Below, in pieces: positions 9,790 to 17,788 of a DNA stretch of 36,358 nucleotides. Under the pieces are notes generated by a model. That model was given only the letters and a program-made list of their open reading frames with translations, was not told the origin of the DNA and made no database searches. The first letter of the stretch is position 1. Each line of letters starts with the position of its first letter. The stretch lies in contig CAZZKF010000023.1 of assembly GCA_964654995.1 (NCBI GenBank), forward strand, positions 1 to 36,358. Reading direction: 5' to 3'. Source of the stretch: CAZZKF01 sp964654995. Its GTDB lineage: Bacteria; Pseudomonadota; Alphaproteobacteria; CAZZKF01. The position numbers were made by a program, and so were the translations under genes.

Positions 9790-11856
9790 ATGGAGCAGGC
9801 GACGGGATCCTACCGGCTGGGCGTCGATGTCGGCGGAACGTTTACCGATCTTCTTCTGATCGACGAGGCAAGCGGGCGGACCCATACCGCCAAGGTCCCG
9901 TCGACGCCGGCCGATCCGTCGATCGGCGTCCTCAACGGCATCGCCAGGGTCTGCGAGACCGCCGGCATCGATCCGGCGGCGATCGGTCACGTGACCCACG
10001 GCACCACGGTCGCCACCAACGCCGTGCTCACCGGGTCGGGGGCGAAGGTCGGGCTGGTCACCACCCGCGGCTATCGCCAGGTGCTGCAGATCGCCCGCTC
10101 GTTCGTGCCCGGCGGGCTCGGCGGCTGGGTGATCTACAACAAGAGCGCGCCCTTGGCCCCGCTTGACGTCACCATCGAGGCCGATGAGCGCATCGGCGCC
10201 GACGGCGCCGTCGTCGAGCCGCTCGACGAGGAGCGCCTGCGTGCCGACCTGCGCGATCTGGCGGCGCGCGGCATCGAGGCGCTGACCGTCTCGCTGATCA
10301 ATTCCTTTGCCAACGACGCACATGAGCGCCGGATCGGCGAGATCGCCGCCGAGGAGCTGCCGGGTGTTCCGGTGTCGCTTTCGTCGGAAGTGATCCCGGA
10401 GATGCAGGAATACGAGCGCACGGTCACCACCGTCGCCAATTCCTATGTGCGTCCCATTGTCCAGACCTACCTGCGCAATCTGCGCGCCGAGCTGGACAAG
10501 ACGATGAAGGGCGTGCGCCTGCACATCCTGCGCTCCGACGGCGGGCTGGCCTCGGCCGACGGCGCCGAAGCCTATCCCGTCAATCTGCTGATGTCGGGCC
10601 CGGCCGGCGGCGTGACCGGGGCGGTGTGGATCGCCGAACAGGCCGGTTTTCGCAACCTGCTGACCTTCGATATGGGCGGCACCTCGACCGACGTCTGCCT
10701 GGTCCAGGACGGTGTGGCCCGGCTGCGGCGTGAAACCACGGTTGGCGACATCACCGTGCGGGCCTCGTCGGTCGATGTCCGCACCGTCGGGGCCGGCGGC
10801 GGCTCCATCGCCCATGTGCCCGAGCTCACGCGCGCCCTGCGCGTCGGCCCGCAAAGCGCCGGCGCCGATCCCGGCCCGGCCGCCTACATGAAGGGCGGGA
10901 CCGAGCCGACGGTCACCGATGCCAATGTCGTTCTCGGCTATCTGCCGGCCAGCGCCCGGCTCGGCGGCGACATGCGGATCGATGCCGATGCGGCATCGGC
11001 GGCCGTGCAGAAGGTCGCCGATGCCCTCGACCTGCCGCTCAAGCGCGCTGCCCAGGGCATCATCGATATCGTCAACGAAAACATGTTCGGGGCGCTGCGG
11101 CTGGTCTCCGTCGAACAGGGCTATGACCCGCGCGACTTCGCGCTGATCGCCTTTGGCGGCGCCGGGCCGCTGCACGCCAACGCGCTGGGTCGGCTGATGA
11201 GCGCCTGGCCGGTGATCATCCCGCCGGGGCCGGGCGTATTGTGCGCCTATGGCGATGCCACCACGCGTCTGCGCAACGAGGCCTCGCGCACCTTCATCCG
11301 CCGCTTCTCGAGCACCGACGCTGACGAGGTCGCGGGCCTGCTCAATGAGCTGGCGGAGGCCGCGATGGCGACGCTGCTGGCCGAAAACGTCCCGCGCGAG
11401 GCGCAGACGACGAGCTTCCAGCTCGATCTGCGCTATCACGGCCAGGGGCTGCTGCTGACCGTCGATGTCGATCCCGACACCTTGCGCACCGGCGGGCTCG
11501 AGGCGGTGGGCGCCAGGTTCGACGATATGCATCGCCAGTTGTTCACCTTCGCGCTCGAGGCCGACAAGGAACTGGTCAACCTGCGCGCCGTCGCCGAAGG
11601 CCGCGCCGCCCACGTCGCCGCCCCGGTTCTGGACGATGGCGGTGCGGACCCGGCACCCGCCTGCCTGGGCGACCACCCCGTCTATGTGGATGGCGAAGAC
11701 CGCACCGCCCGGCTCTATGAGCGCAGCCGGTTGAAAGCCGGCAACCGGATCATCGGGCCGGCGGTGATCGTCGAGATGGATTCAACGACGCTGATCCTGC
11801 CCGATCATGTCGGCACCGTCGATCGCGTCGGCAACATTCTGATCGAGCCGGCCTGA
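9790..11856 (+). CDS. hyuA: Hydantoinase/oxoprolinase family protein, HyuA-type subunit
   Basis: This 688-residue protein has an N-terminal hydantoinase A domain with the nucleotide-binding motif GVDVGGTFTD (11-20) and GHVTHGTTVATNA near 66, then the main hydantoinase A domain with SGPAGGV and FDMGGTSTD near 295, and the ADPGPAAY segment. The family uses ATP to open hydantoin or 5-oxoproline rings; acetone carboxylase subunits are relatives. The start has a strong GGGAGGTGA ribosome site. It is followed 60 bp later by hyuB, the expected partner. With the isochorismatase-fold hydrolase of the same operon it fits an ATP-dependent hydantoin or lactam route. The actual substrate is unknown. Confidence 0.92.
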   Translation: MEQATGSYRLGVDVGGTFTDLLLIDEASGRTHTAKVPSTPADPSIGVLNGIARVCETAGIDPAAIGHVTHGTTVATNAVLTGSGAKVGLVTTRGYRQVLQIARSFVPGGLGGWVIYNKSAPLAPLDVTIEADERIGADGAVVEPLDEERLRADLRDLAARGIEALTVSLINSFANDAHERRIGEIAAEELPGVPVSLSSEVIPEMQEYERTVTTVANSYVRPIVQTYLRNLRAELDKTMKGVRLHILRSDGGLASADGAEAYPVNLLMSGPAGGVTGAVWIAEQAGFRNLLTFDMGGTSTDVCLVQDGVARLRRETTVGDITVRASSVDVRTVGAGGGSIAHVPELTRALRVGPQSAGADPGPAAYMKGGTEPTVTDANVVLGYLPASARLGGDMRIDADAASAAVQKVADALDLPLKRAAQGIIDIVNENMFGALRLVSVEQGYDPRDFALIAFGGAGPLHANALGRLMSAWPVIIPPGPGVLCAYGDATTRLRNEASRTFIRRFSSTDADEVAGLLNELAEAAMATLLAENVPREAQTTSFQLDLRYHGQGLLLTVDVDPDTLRTGGLEAVGARFDDMHRQLFTFALEADKELVNLRAVAEGRAAHVAAPVLDDGGADPAPACLGDHPVYVDGEDRTARLYERSRLKAGNRIIGPAVIVEMDSTTLILPDHVGTVDRVGNILIEPA

Positions 11857-11916
11857 GGGGGCCGCAATATCACAGTGCCCGCCGGCGCGGGCGCGGAACA
11901 TCGAAAGGATTCGGCC

Positions 11917-13809
11917 ATGACCGCCCGGATTGTCGAAACCAACACCACGCCGTTTGCAACCGTCGAGGTCGATCCCATCACCCTCGACATTATCGAGAAT
12001 GCGCTGCGCAACGCCCGCTTCGAGATGGACGCGGTTTTGTTCCGCACCGCCATGTCGCCCGGCATTCGCGAACAGCACGATGAGTTTCCGATGATCGCCA
12101 ATCGCGACGGCAAGATGGTGGTCGGCCAGTTCGGCTCGTTCATCCACGGCTTCACCTCGGCCTTCGACGACACCATCGAGGAAGGCGACATTTTCCTCAC
12201 CACCGACCCCTATTCGTGCAACGGCGCCATCAGCCACGCCAACGACTGGCTGGTGCTGATGCCGGTCTACAAGGACGGCCGGCTGATCAGCTGGGCGGCG
12301 ATGTTCGGGCATATGACCGACATCGGCGGCAAGGTGCCGGGCTCGTTGCCCACCGATGCCCGCCAGATCTATGAGGAAGGCATCGTCGTGCCGCCGGTGA
12401 AAATCTACAAGAAGGGGGAATTGCAGGAAGATCTGCTCAATCTGATCCTGCACAACTGCCGGCTGCCGCACTGGAACCGCTCCGATTTCAACGCCATCAT
12501 CGCCGCCTGCCGCACCGCCGCCCGGCGCTGCCTGGAGATTGCCGAGCGCTTCGGCGACGATGTCTATTACTCGGCCATGGAGGAGCTTCTGGAACGCAAT
12601 CGCCGGGCCATGCGTCAGCTCATCCTCAACACGGTGCCTGAGGAAAAGCAGTATTTCGAGGATTACGTCTGCGACGACGGCATGGGCATGGGGCCGTACA
12701 AGATCGCCTGCTCGATGTGGCGCGAGGGCGAAAAGGTGATTTTCGACTTTGCCGGCACCGACCCGCAGTCGATCGGCTCGATCAACTTCTATCTCAACGA
12801 AGAGATGTTCAAGATGTTCTGCGGCGTCTTCATGATCATGGTGTTCGACCCGCAGATCCTGTTCAACGACGGCTTTTACGACCTGATGGAGGTGCGCATC
12901 CCCGAGGGCACCTTGCTCAAGCCGCGCAAGCCGGCGGCGCTGTCGTGCCGGACGCATGCGCTGGGGCGCATCTTCGATGTCATGTCCGGGCTGTTCGGCC
13001 AGGGCAATCCCGATTTCCTCTGCGCCGCCGGTTTTTCCGACAGCCCGCATTTCATGTATTCGGGCTATGACAAGCGTGGCGAATGGTTCCAGCTTTACCA
13101 GATCGGCTTCGGCGGGGTGCCCGGAAAGCCCTCGGGCGACGGCCCCGACGGCCATTCCCTGTGGCCCAATTTCACCAATGTGCCCAACGAGTTTCTGGAA
13201 AGCTATTTCCCCTTGCGGATCGACATTTACGAAACCATCCCCGATTCCGGCGGGCCGGGCCTGCATCGCGGCGGCAATGCCCTGCGCGTCGGCTACCGTT
13301 TTCTCGAGCCTGGCGAGATCTCCATTCACGACGATCGCTGGCTCACCTATCCGTGGGGCGTCAACGGCGGCCTGCCCGGCGGGCGCAGCCGCAAGCGCCT
13401 GGTGCGCACCGACGGCAGCGAGGAAATCCTGCCGTCCAAATGCGACCGCATCCCCGTCGGCGAAGGCGATCTCCTGTATTTCGAGACCTGGGGCGGCGGC
13501 GGCTGGGGCGATCCCCTGAAGCGCGACCCGGCGCTGGTCGCCAAGGACGTTGCCTGCGGGCTGGTGACCCGCGACGGCGCACGCCGCTATGGCGTCGTGC
13601 TGGATGATGCCGGTGCCGTTGACGAGGACGCAACCGCCCGTCTGCGGGCCGAGATGGCGGATCAGCGCGGGGCCATCCAGTTGTTCGATCGCGGTGCGCC
13701 GATCGCCGAGCTCAAGGCCCGCTGTCTGGAGGAAACCGGGCTCGAGCCGCCGGCCGAGCCGACCTTCCAGACCTGGGTGCGCGCCGGACAGACCCGGGCC
13801 GCCGAATAG
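11917..13809 (+). CDS. hyuB: Hydantoinase/oxoprolinase family protein, HyuB-type subunit
   Basis: This 630-residue protein is the hydantoinase B partner of HyuA. It shows VDPITLDIIENALRNARFEMD at the N-terminus, RTAMSPGIREQHDEFP, the TDPY-NGAISHANDW segment, and the late Gly-rich PGGRSRKR and GGGGWGDPLKRD motifs. ATG 11917 is chosen because AAAGGA precedes it and the family N-terminus begins there; a GTG at 11875 in frame is the alternative. With HyuA it should form the ATP-dependent cyclic amidohydrolase. No small third subunit of acetone-carboxylase type is present nearby, which favours a hydantoinase or oxoprolinase role. The stop is 22 bp before the PrpD-like gene. Confidence 0.92.
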   Translation: MTARIVETNTTPFATVEVDPITLDIIENALRNARFEMDAVLFRTAMSPGIREQHDEFPMIANRDGKMVVGQFGSFIHGFTSAFDDTIEEGDIFLTTDPYSCNGAISHANDWLVLMPVYKDGRLISWAAMFGHMTDIGGKVPGSLPTDARQIYEEGIVVPPVKIYKKGELQEDLLNLILHNCRLPHWNRSDFNAIIAACRTAARRCLEIAERFGDDVYYSAMEELLERNRRAMRQLILNTVPEEKQYFEDYVCDDGMGMGPYKIACSMWREGEKVIFDFAGTDPQSIGSINFYLNEEMFKMFCGVFMIMVFDPQILFNDGFYDLMEVRIPEGTLLKPRKPAALSCRTHALGRIFDVMSGLFGQGNPDFLCAAGFSDSPHFMYSGYDKRGEWFQLYQIGFGGVPGKPSGDGPDGHSLWPNFTNVPNEFLESYFPLRIDIYETIPDSGGPGLHRGGNALRVGYRFLEPGEISIHDDRWLTYPWGVNGGLPGGRSRKRLVRTDGSEEILPSKCDRIPVGEGDLLYFETWGGGGWGDPLKRDPALVAKDVACGLVTRDGARRYGVVLDDAGAVDEDATARLRAEMADQRGAIQLFDRGAPIAELKARCLEETGLEPPAEPTFQTWVRAGQTRAAE

Positions 13810-13831
13810 GCGGGGGCACCGGAAGACGGCG

Positions 13832-15229
13832 ATGTCCGGAACCGTGGACGATCGCACCCGGGCCCTGGCCGATCGGGTCGGCCGGATCGACGGCGGCGCC
13901 CTGTCGCAGCGCGATCTCGACCAGATCGAGCTGCTGGTGATCGATCATCTGGGCGTCTGTCTTCAGGGCGCCCGCCTGCCCTGGGGGGCGGGCCTTGCCG
14001 ACTGGGCGCGGTCTTGCGACGGCACCGGCGCCTGCCCGGTGGTCGGAACCGGATTGAGGGTGCCGGCGCGTATTGCCGCGCTGGTCAACGCCACCGCCGC
14101 GCACGGGCTTGAGTTCGACGACACCCACGATGCCTCAGTCTCGCATCCCGGGGCGGTGGTGATCGCCACGGCATTGGCGGTTGGCGCCGAGGAGCGCGCG
14201 CACGGGCGCGGCATCGCCGCGGCAATCGTTGCCGGTTACGAGGCCATGGCACGCTGCGGCATGGCCACCGGCGCCGATACGGTGATCGAGCGCGGCTTTC
14301 ATCCGACCGCCCTGTTCGGCGGCTTCGGAGCGGCGAGCACGGCGGCCCGTCTGCGCGGGATGGACAGGGATGCCCTGATCGCCGCCTGGGGGCTGCTGCT
14401 GTCGATGGTCAGCGGCAGCATGCAGTTCAGCGAGGAATCGACGGGCACGACGGTCAAACGCCTGCACGCCGGCTATGCGGCGCATAACGGCGTTCTCGCC
14501 ACCGAGCTGGCGGCCCACGGGCTGGCCGGGCCGAGCCGGGCGCTCGATGGCCGCTATGGTCTGTGCCGGTTGTTCGGCAAGACCCCCGATCTCGATCACC
14601 TGGAAGGCGAGGGCGACGGCTTTGCGATTCACCACATCAGCCTCAAGCCCTATCCCTGCTGCCGGCTGTTTCATGCGGCCATCGATGCGCTTGAGGAGGC
14701 GACGGGAGGATTTACCTGCGATCCGGACGAAATCGCCGAAATCGTCGTTGGCGGACCGGCGATCCTGGTCGATCAGCACATGATGCGCCGGCCCGCTTCG
14801 ATGATGGCGGCCCAGTACGCGCTGCCCTATACGCTGGCCGCAGCGCTTGTCGATGATCCGCGCGACCCGGCCGCTTTTGCCCCGGAGCGGCTTGGCGATC
14901 CCCGCCGGCGGGCGCTGGCCGACCGCGTCGAGGCGGTCTTGGACGCGGAGATGGAGGCGGCCTTTCCCGACCACTTCGGATGCCGGGTGACGGTCCGCTT
15001 CCGCAACGGCGAAAGCGCCTGTGTCCGCGTGCTCGACAGTCGCGGTACCCCGGCCCGGCCGCTGACGCCGGCCGAGGTCGCGGCCAAGTTCACGACCCTG
15101 ATGGCCGCGGCCGGTCGGGCCGACGATGCGGACCGCGCACTGGACCGCATTCACGGCTTTCATGCCCGGGCCGGCGCCGCCGACATTCTCGACGCCTTCA
15201 CCCAGAACCCGCAAGGAGGCCGGTCATGA
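13832..15229 (+). CDS. MmgE/PrpD family protein
   Basis: This 465-residue protein is an MmgE/PrpD member, the family of 2-methylcitrate dehydratase, cis-aconitate decarboxylase and iminodisuccinate epimerase. Visible family segments are the N-terminal LLVIDHLGVCLQGA, the conserved AAHGLEFDDTHD near residue 90, HPTALFGGFGAAS, KRLHAGYAAHNG near 211, and KPYPCCRLFHAAIDA near 272. The ATG at 13832 has GGAAG six bases upstream. Its stop overlaps the next gene's start (ATGA), so the two are probably translationally coupled. In this operon it may dehydrate, isomerise or decarboxylate a polycarboxylic acid; which of these is not decidable from sequence alone. Confidence 0.9.
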   Translation: MSGTVDDRTRALADRVGRIDGGALSQRDLDQIELLVIDHLGVCLQGARLPWGAGLADWARSCDGTGACPVVGTGLRVPARIAALVNATAAHGLEFDDTHDASVSHPGAVVIATALAVGAEERAHGRGIAAAIVAGYEAMARCGMATGADTVIERGFHPTALFGGFGAASTAARLRGMDRDALIAAWGLLLSMVSGSMQFSEESTGTTVKRLHAGYAAHNGVLATELAAHGLAGPSRALDGRYGLCRLFGKTPDLDHLEGEGDGFAIHHISLKPYPCCRLFHAAIDALEEATGGFTCDPDEIAEIVVGGPAILVDQHMMRRPASMMAAQYALPYTLAAALVDDPRDPAAFAPERLGDPRRRALADRVEAVLDAEMEAAFPDHFGCRVTVRFRNGESACVRVLDSRGTPARPLTPAEVAAKFTTLMAAAGRADDADRALDRIHGFHARAGAADILDAFTQNPQGGRS

Positions 15230-15909
15230 CCGCAAACCTCAAGGACAGGGCCCACGACGTGATCGAGGTGATCGCCAGCGGCGGCGTGGCGATCATTCCG
15301 CTCGACGTGGCCTACGGCATCGTCGGCCATTCACGGCGCGCCATCGAGTCCATCTTTGCCGCCAAGAAACGGTCCTATGAAAAGCCCAGCGGCATGTTCT
15401 CGAACTGGGATCTGTTCAATGAAATCCATATCGTCGGGGCGCGCGAACACGATGTCGTCAAGGCGATCATCCGCGATCACGATCTGCCGTTCTCGGTCGT
15501 CGCGCCGTTTCGCCGCGATCATCCGATCCTGCGCGGCCTCGATCCCTTCGTGCTCGAGACGACGACCAAGGAGGGCACGCTCGACATGCTGCTCAACGCC
15601 GGGCCGCTGCACAACGAAATGACCCGGCTGGCGCACGAACGAACGCTGGCGGTGGTCGGCTCGTCGGCCAACCTGTCGCTCCAGGGCAGCCGCTATCGGC
15701 TCGAAGACATTGACGAGCCGGTGCGCGCCGCCGCCGACATCGAAATCGATGGCGGGCTGAGCAAGTATCACAATGCCCACGGGCTCTCCAGCACGATCAT
15801 CGATCTGCGCAGCTACAAGACGGTGCGGGTCGGCGTTTGCTATGATCAGATCTGTGCGATCCTGCTCAAGGACTTCGGGATCGACCTGCGCGCCAACGGC
15901 CCGGCCTGA
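15226..15909 (+). CDS. YrdC/Sua5-domain protein in a catabolic operon
   Basis: This 227-residue protein has the YrdC fold of L-threonylcarbamoyladenylate synthase: GGVAIIPLDVAYGIVGHS near residue 20, the KKR segment near 47 that corresponds to the basic nucleotide-binding site, SSANLS near 146 (the SxAN motif) and STIIDL near 188. It lacks the C-terminal Sua5 domain and its substrate-loop region diverges from housekeeping TsaC. It overlaps the PrpD-like stop by 4 bp, has AAGGAGG upstream and sits before the isochorismatase-fold gene, so it is an integral operon member. A catabolic role in handling a carbamoyl or carbamoyl-adenylate group is possible. It could also be a spare tRNA t6A enzyme, but the setting argues against that. 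Confidence 0.82.
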   Translation: MTANLKDRAHDVIEVIASGGVAIIPLDVAYGIVGHSRRAIESIFAAKKRSYEKPSGMFSNWDLFNEIHIVGAREHDVVKAIIRDHDLPFSVVAPFRRDHPILRGLDPFVLETTTKEGTLDMLLNAGPLHNEMTRLAHERTLAVVGSSANLSLQGSRYRLEDIDEPVRAAADIEIDGGLSKYHNAHGLSSTIIDLRSYKTVRVGVCYDQICAILLKDFGIDLRANGPA

Positions 15910-15929
15910 GCGGATAAGGAGGCGAGACG

Positions 15930-16562
15930 ATGAGCGATGCTTTTGCAGATGCCGGCTATGGCAGCGGCGAGATCGGGTTCGGCGAACGGCCGGCGGTTCT
16001 GGTGGTCGATTTTCAGCGCGTCTTTACCGACCCGGCCTACGCCACGGGCCGCTCCGAGCACATTCAGCGCGCCGTGGATCGCACCGCCGCGCTCCTCGAT
16101 GCGGCGCGGCGCTGCAACATCCCGGTGGCCAAGTGCTACACCGCCTATACCAGCCCCAAGGAAATTCCCTACTGGAAGGTGGCGAGCCTTTATACCGACT
16201 TTTTCGAAGGTTCCGCGGGCTGCGAGATCGATCCCCGGGTTCACGACCCGGATTACGATTTCACCTTCGCCAAGCGCGGGCCGTCGATCTTCTTCAAGAC
16301 GCCGGTGAACACCTTTCTGACCCGCCACCAGGTGGATACCGTGTTCATCACGGGGTGTACGACCAGCGGCTGCATCCGGGCCTCGGTGATCGACTGCTTC
16401 TCCTACGGCTACCGGACGATGGCGGTCGAGGACTGCTGCGGCGACCAGGACGAAGGCCCGCATCGCGACAATCTGCGCGATGTCGGCCGGCGCTATTGCG
16501 ACGTGATTCCGGCCGAACGTGCCATCGCCTATTTCGACTCCGTGCGCAAGCGCAACCGATAG
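15930..16562 (+). CDS. Isochorismatase-fold hydrolase, N-carbamoylsarcosine amidase/maleamate amidase-like
   Basis: This 210-residue cysteine hydrolase has the family triad at Asp27 (VVDFQ), Lys115 (FAKRGPS) and Cys148 (TGCTTSGCIRAS). The TGCTTSGC form is typical of N-carbamoylsarcosine amidohydrolase and maleamate amidohydrolase, which release ammonia from N-carbamoyl or amide groups. The ATG has an AAGGAGG ribosome site, 20 bp behind the YrdC-like gene. As the last gene of the hyuA operon it probably hydrolyses the ring-opened product of HyuAB, as in the creatinine and N-methylhydantoin route. Substrate is inferred from the pair. The next gene, gntR, converges 49 bp downstream with no obvious terminator. 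Confidence 0.88.
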   Translation: MSDAFADAGYGSGEIGFGERPAVLVVDFQRVFTDPAYATGRSEHIQRAVDRTAALLDAARRCNIPVAKCYTAYTSPKEIPYWKVASLYTDFFEGSAGCEIDPRVHDPDYDFTFAKRGPSIFFKTPVNTFLTRHQVDTVFITGCTTSGCIRASVIDCFSYGYRTMAVEDCCGDQDEGPHRDNLRDVGRRYCDVIPAERAIAYFDSVRKRNR

Positions 16563-16611
16563 GGCCGGCCCGGCGAGGCAGACCCCACCGCCATCTCGAT
16601 CGGAACCCGGG

Positions 16612-17286
16612 TTATTTGCGTGCCGAGGCGGCCGCCGCCTGGGCGCGCACATAGGTGGTGCGGGCGGCATGGATGTGCGAGCGCATCACCGATTCCGCCC
16701 ATTGGCGATCGCCAGTGCTGAGCGCCGCGATGATTTCGCGATGATGCGCCATGCTGCGGTGCAGATCCTCGTCGCTGTAATAGGCGAAGGTGCGCAGCAT
16801 GATCGGCACCTCGATGATCCACGACAGGATGCGCTGGATGTATTCGCTCCGGGCGGCACCGATGATGACATAATGGAACTGGTGATTGAGCGGCGTGATC
16901 TGCTCACGCTGGCTGTTGCCCTTTCCGGCGGCGACGGCCTCCATCTTGGCCGCCAGATCTTCCAGCGAGCGGATCTGATCCGGCGTAATCCGCTCGGCGG
17001 CGAGGCCGGCCATATGGGCCTCGAGAAGTGAGCGCAGGGTGAAGATCTGCTCGACCTCGTCGAGCGACCAGGCCGCCACCGTCGCCCCCTGATTGGCGAC
17101 GAAACGCACCAGATGCTCCGAATCGAGCCGCCTCAGGGCTTCGCGCACCGGCGTCCGGCTGACGCCGATGCGGGCCGCGAGCTCCTCTTCCTTGAGGTGC
17201 GCCTCGGGTGGATATTTCCCCGAAAGAATGTTCGAGCGTATCGTCTGATACGCCTTGTCGACCGCTTTCACGCGTTGATCCTGCAT
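16612..17286 (-). CDS. GntR-family regulator, FCD subgroup
   Basis: This 224-residue regulator has an N-terminal winged helix (about residues 8-75, with YQTIRSNILSGKYPPEAHLKEEELAARIGVSRTPVREALRRL split across helices) and an FCD effector domain (about 80-212). FCD metal-ligand histidines are visible in NHQFHYVI, HHREII and MRSHIHAAR, so it probably senses a carboxylic acid through a bound metal. The palindrome ATTGTATACA recurs upstream of its own gene, its neighbouring TonB receptor, hyuA and the CoA-transferase/lyase pair. The simplest reading is an autoregulated repressor of the whole locus. The ribosome site is weak and a 12-bp hairpin lies just upstream of the start. Confidence 0.92.
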   Translation of the reverse strand: MQDQRVKAVDKAYQTIRSNILSGKYPPEAHLKEEELAARIGVSRTPVREALRRLDSEHLVRFVANQGATVAAWSLDEVEQIFTLRSLLEAHMAGLAAERITPDQIRSLEDLAAKMEAVAAGKGNSQREQITPLNHQFHYVIIGAARSEYIQRILSWIIEVPIMLRTFAYYSDEDLHRSMAHHREIIAALSTGDRQWAESVMRSHIHAARTTYVRAQAAAASARK

Positions 17287-17299
17287 CTCTCGAATGTCA

Positions 17300-17330
17300 C
17301 CGCCAGGCGCCGACCACAGGCGCCTGGCGG
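17300..17330 (-). other. Perfect hairpin in the gntR leader
   Basis: CCGCCAGGCGCC (17300-17311) and its exact reverse complement (17319-17330) flank a 7-base loop. It lies 14 bases upstream of the gntR ATG, downstream of the operator at 17360, so it should be in the gntR leader RNA. There is no T-run, so it is not a classical terminator. It may limit translation of the regulator. Confidence 0.55.
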
Positions 17331-17359
17331 CCGTTCCGCGGGGCCATTATGGCTGAAAT

Positions 17360-17371
17360 ATTGTATACATA
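17360..17371. promoter_or_regulatory. GntR-type operator upstream of gntR (autoregulation)
   Basis: ATTGTATACATA contains the 8-bp palindrome TGTATACA and lies 74 bp upstream of the gntR start. On the minus strand TACAAT can serve as a -10 box, so a bound regulator would block its own promoter. It is one of two sites in the 502-bp region between gntR and the second TonB receptor. Apart from these sites and the leader hairpin I see no gene in that region. Confidence 0.7.
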
Positions 17372-17591
17372 CAAAAGGGTTTTTACGCGCCTTCGTATTT
17401 CTCGGATATCGCTCGCACTGCTTTGGAAAGTCCCGCGAATGGGCATTGAAATCACTGTGAAAGGGCCTGTGCGCACCACGCGAAGCCGAAAAACCCGGGG
17501 TTCTGTGGAAAAATTGGGGGTCCGCCCGGTGGCCCTCGACGTTGCGCGGCGGAACGCAGTTCTGACTTGTTTGTCATCCCGAAAACCGGTT

Positions 17592-17603
17592 ATTGTATAC
17601 ATG
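17592..17603. promoter_or_regulatory. GntR-type operator upstream of the second TonB receptor
   Basis: ATTGTATACATG keeps the ATTGTATACA core of the other sites and lies about 186 bp before the receptor ATG. A possible -35 TTGTCA is at 17571-17576, so the site would overlap a -10 region. The link to the receptor is inferred from position. Confidence 0.7.
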
Positions 17604-17788
17604 AAGGAAATGCGATGGGGACGTTGCGAACCGGGATCGGGGCCTGTGCCTGAACAGCGGCCGCATCCGGTGGCGGAGCCAGGGGGGCGGCTTTGACCGG
17701 CAGCAGGTCGGGGCACGACCGGGCCGGACCCGGTCACCGACCCAATGGGCCGCCGGCTTCGGGCGACGGCATAGAGCGGGAGGAAACG

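Noticed and set aside
9790..13809. Acetone carboxylase or acetophenone carboxylase identity for the hyuAB pair
   Set aside because: Subunit sizes fit hydantoinase or oxoprolinase, and no small third subunit of acetone carboxylase is encoded nearby. The possibility is not fully excluded.
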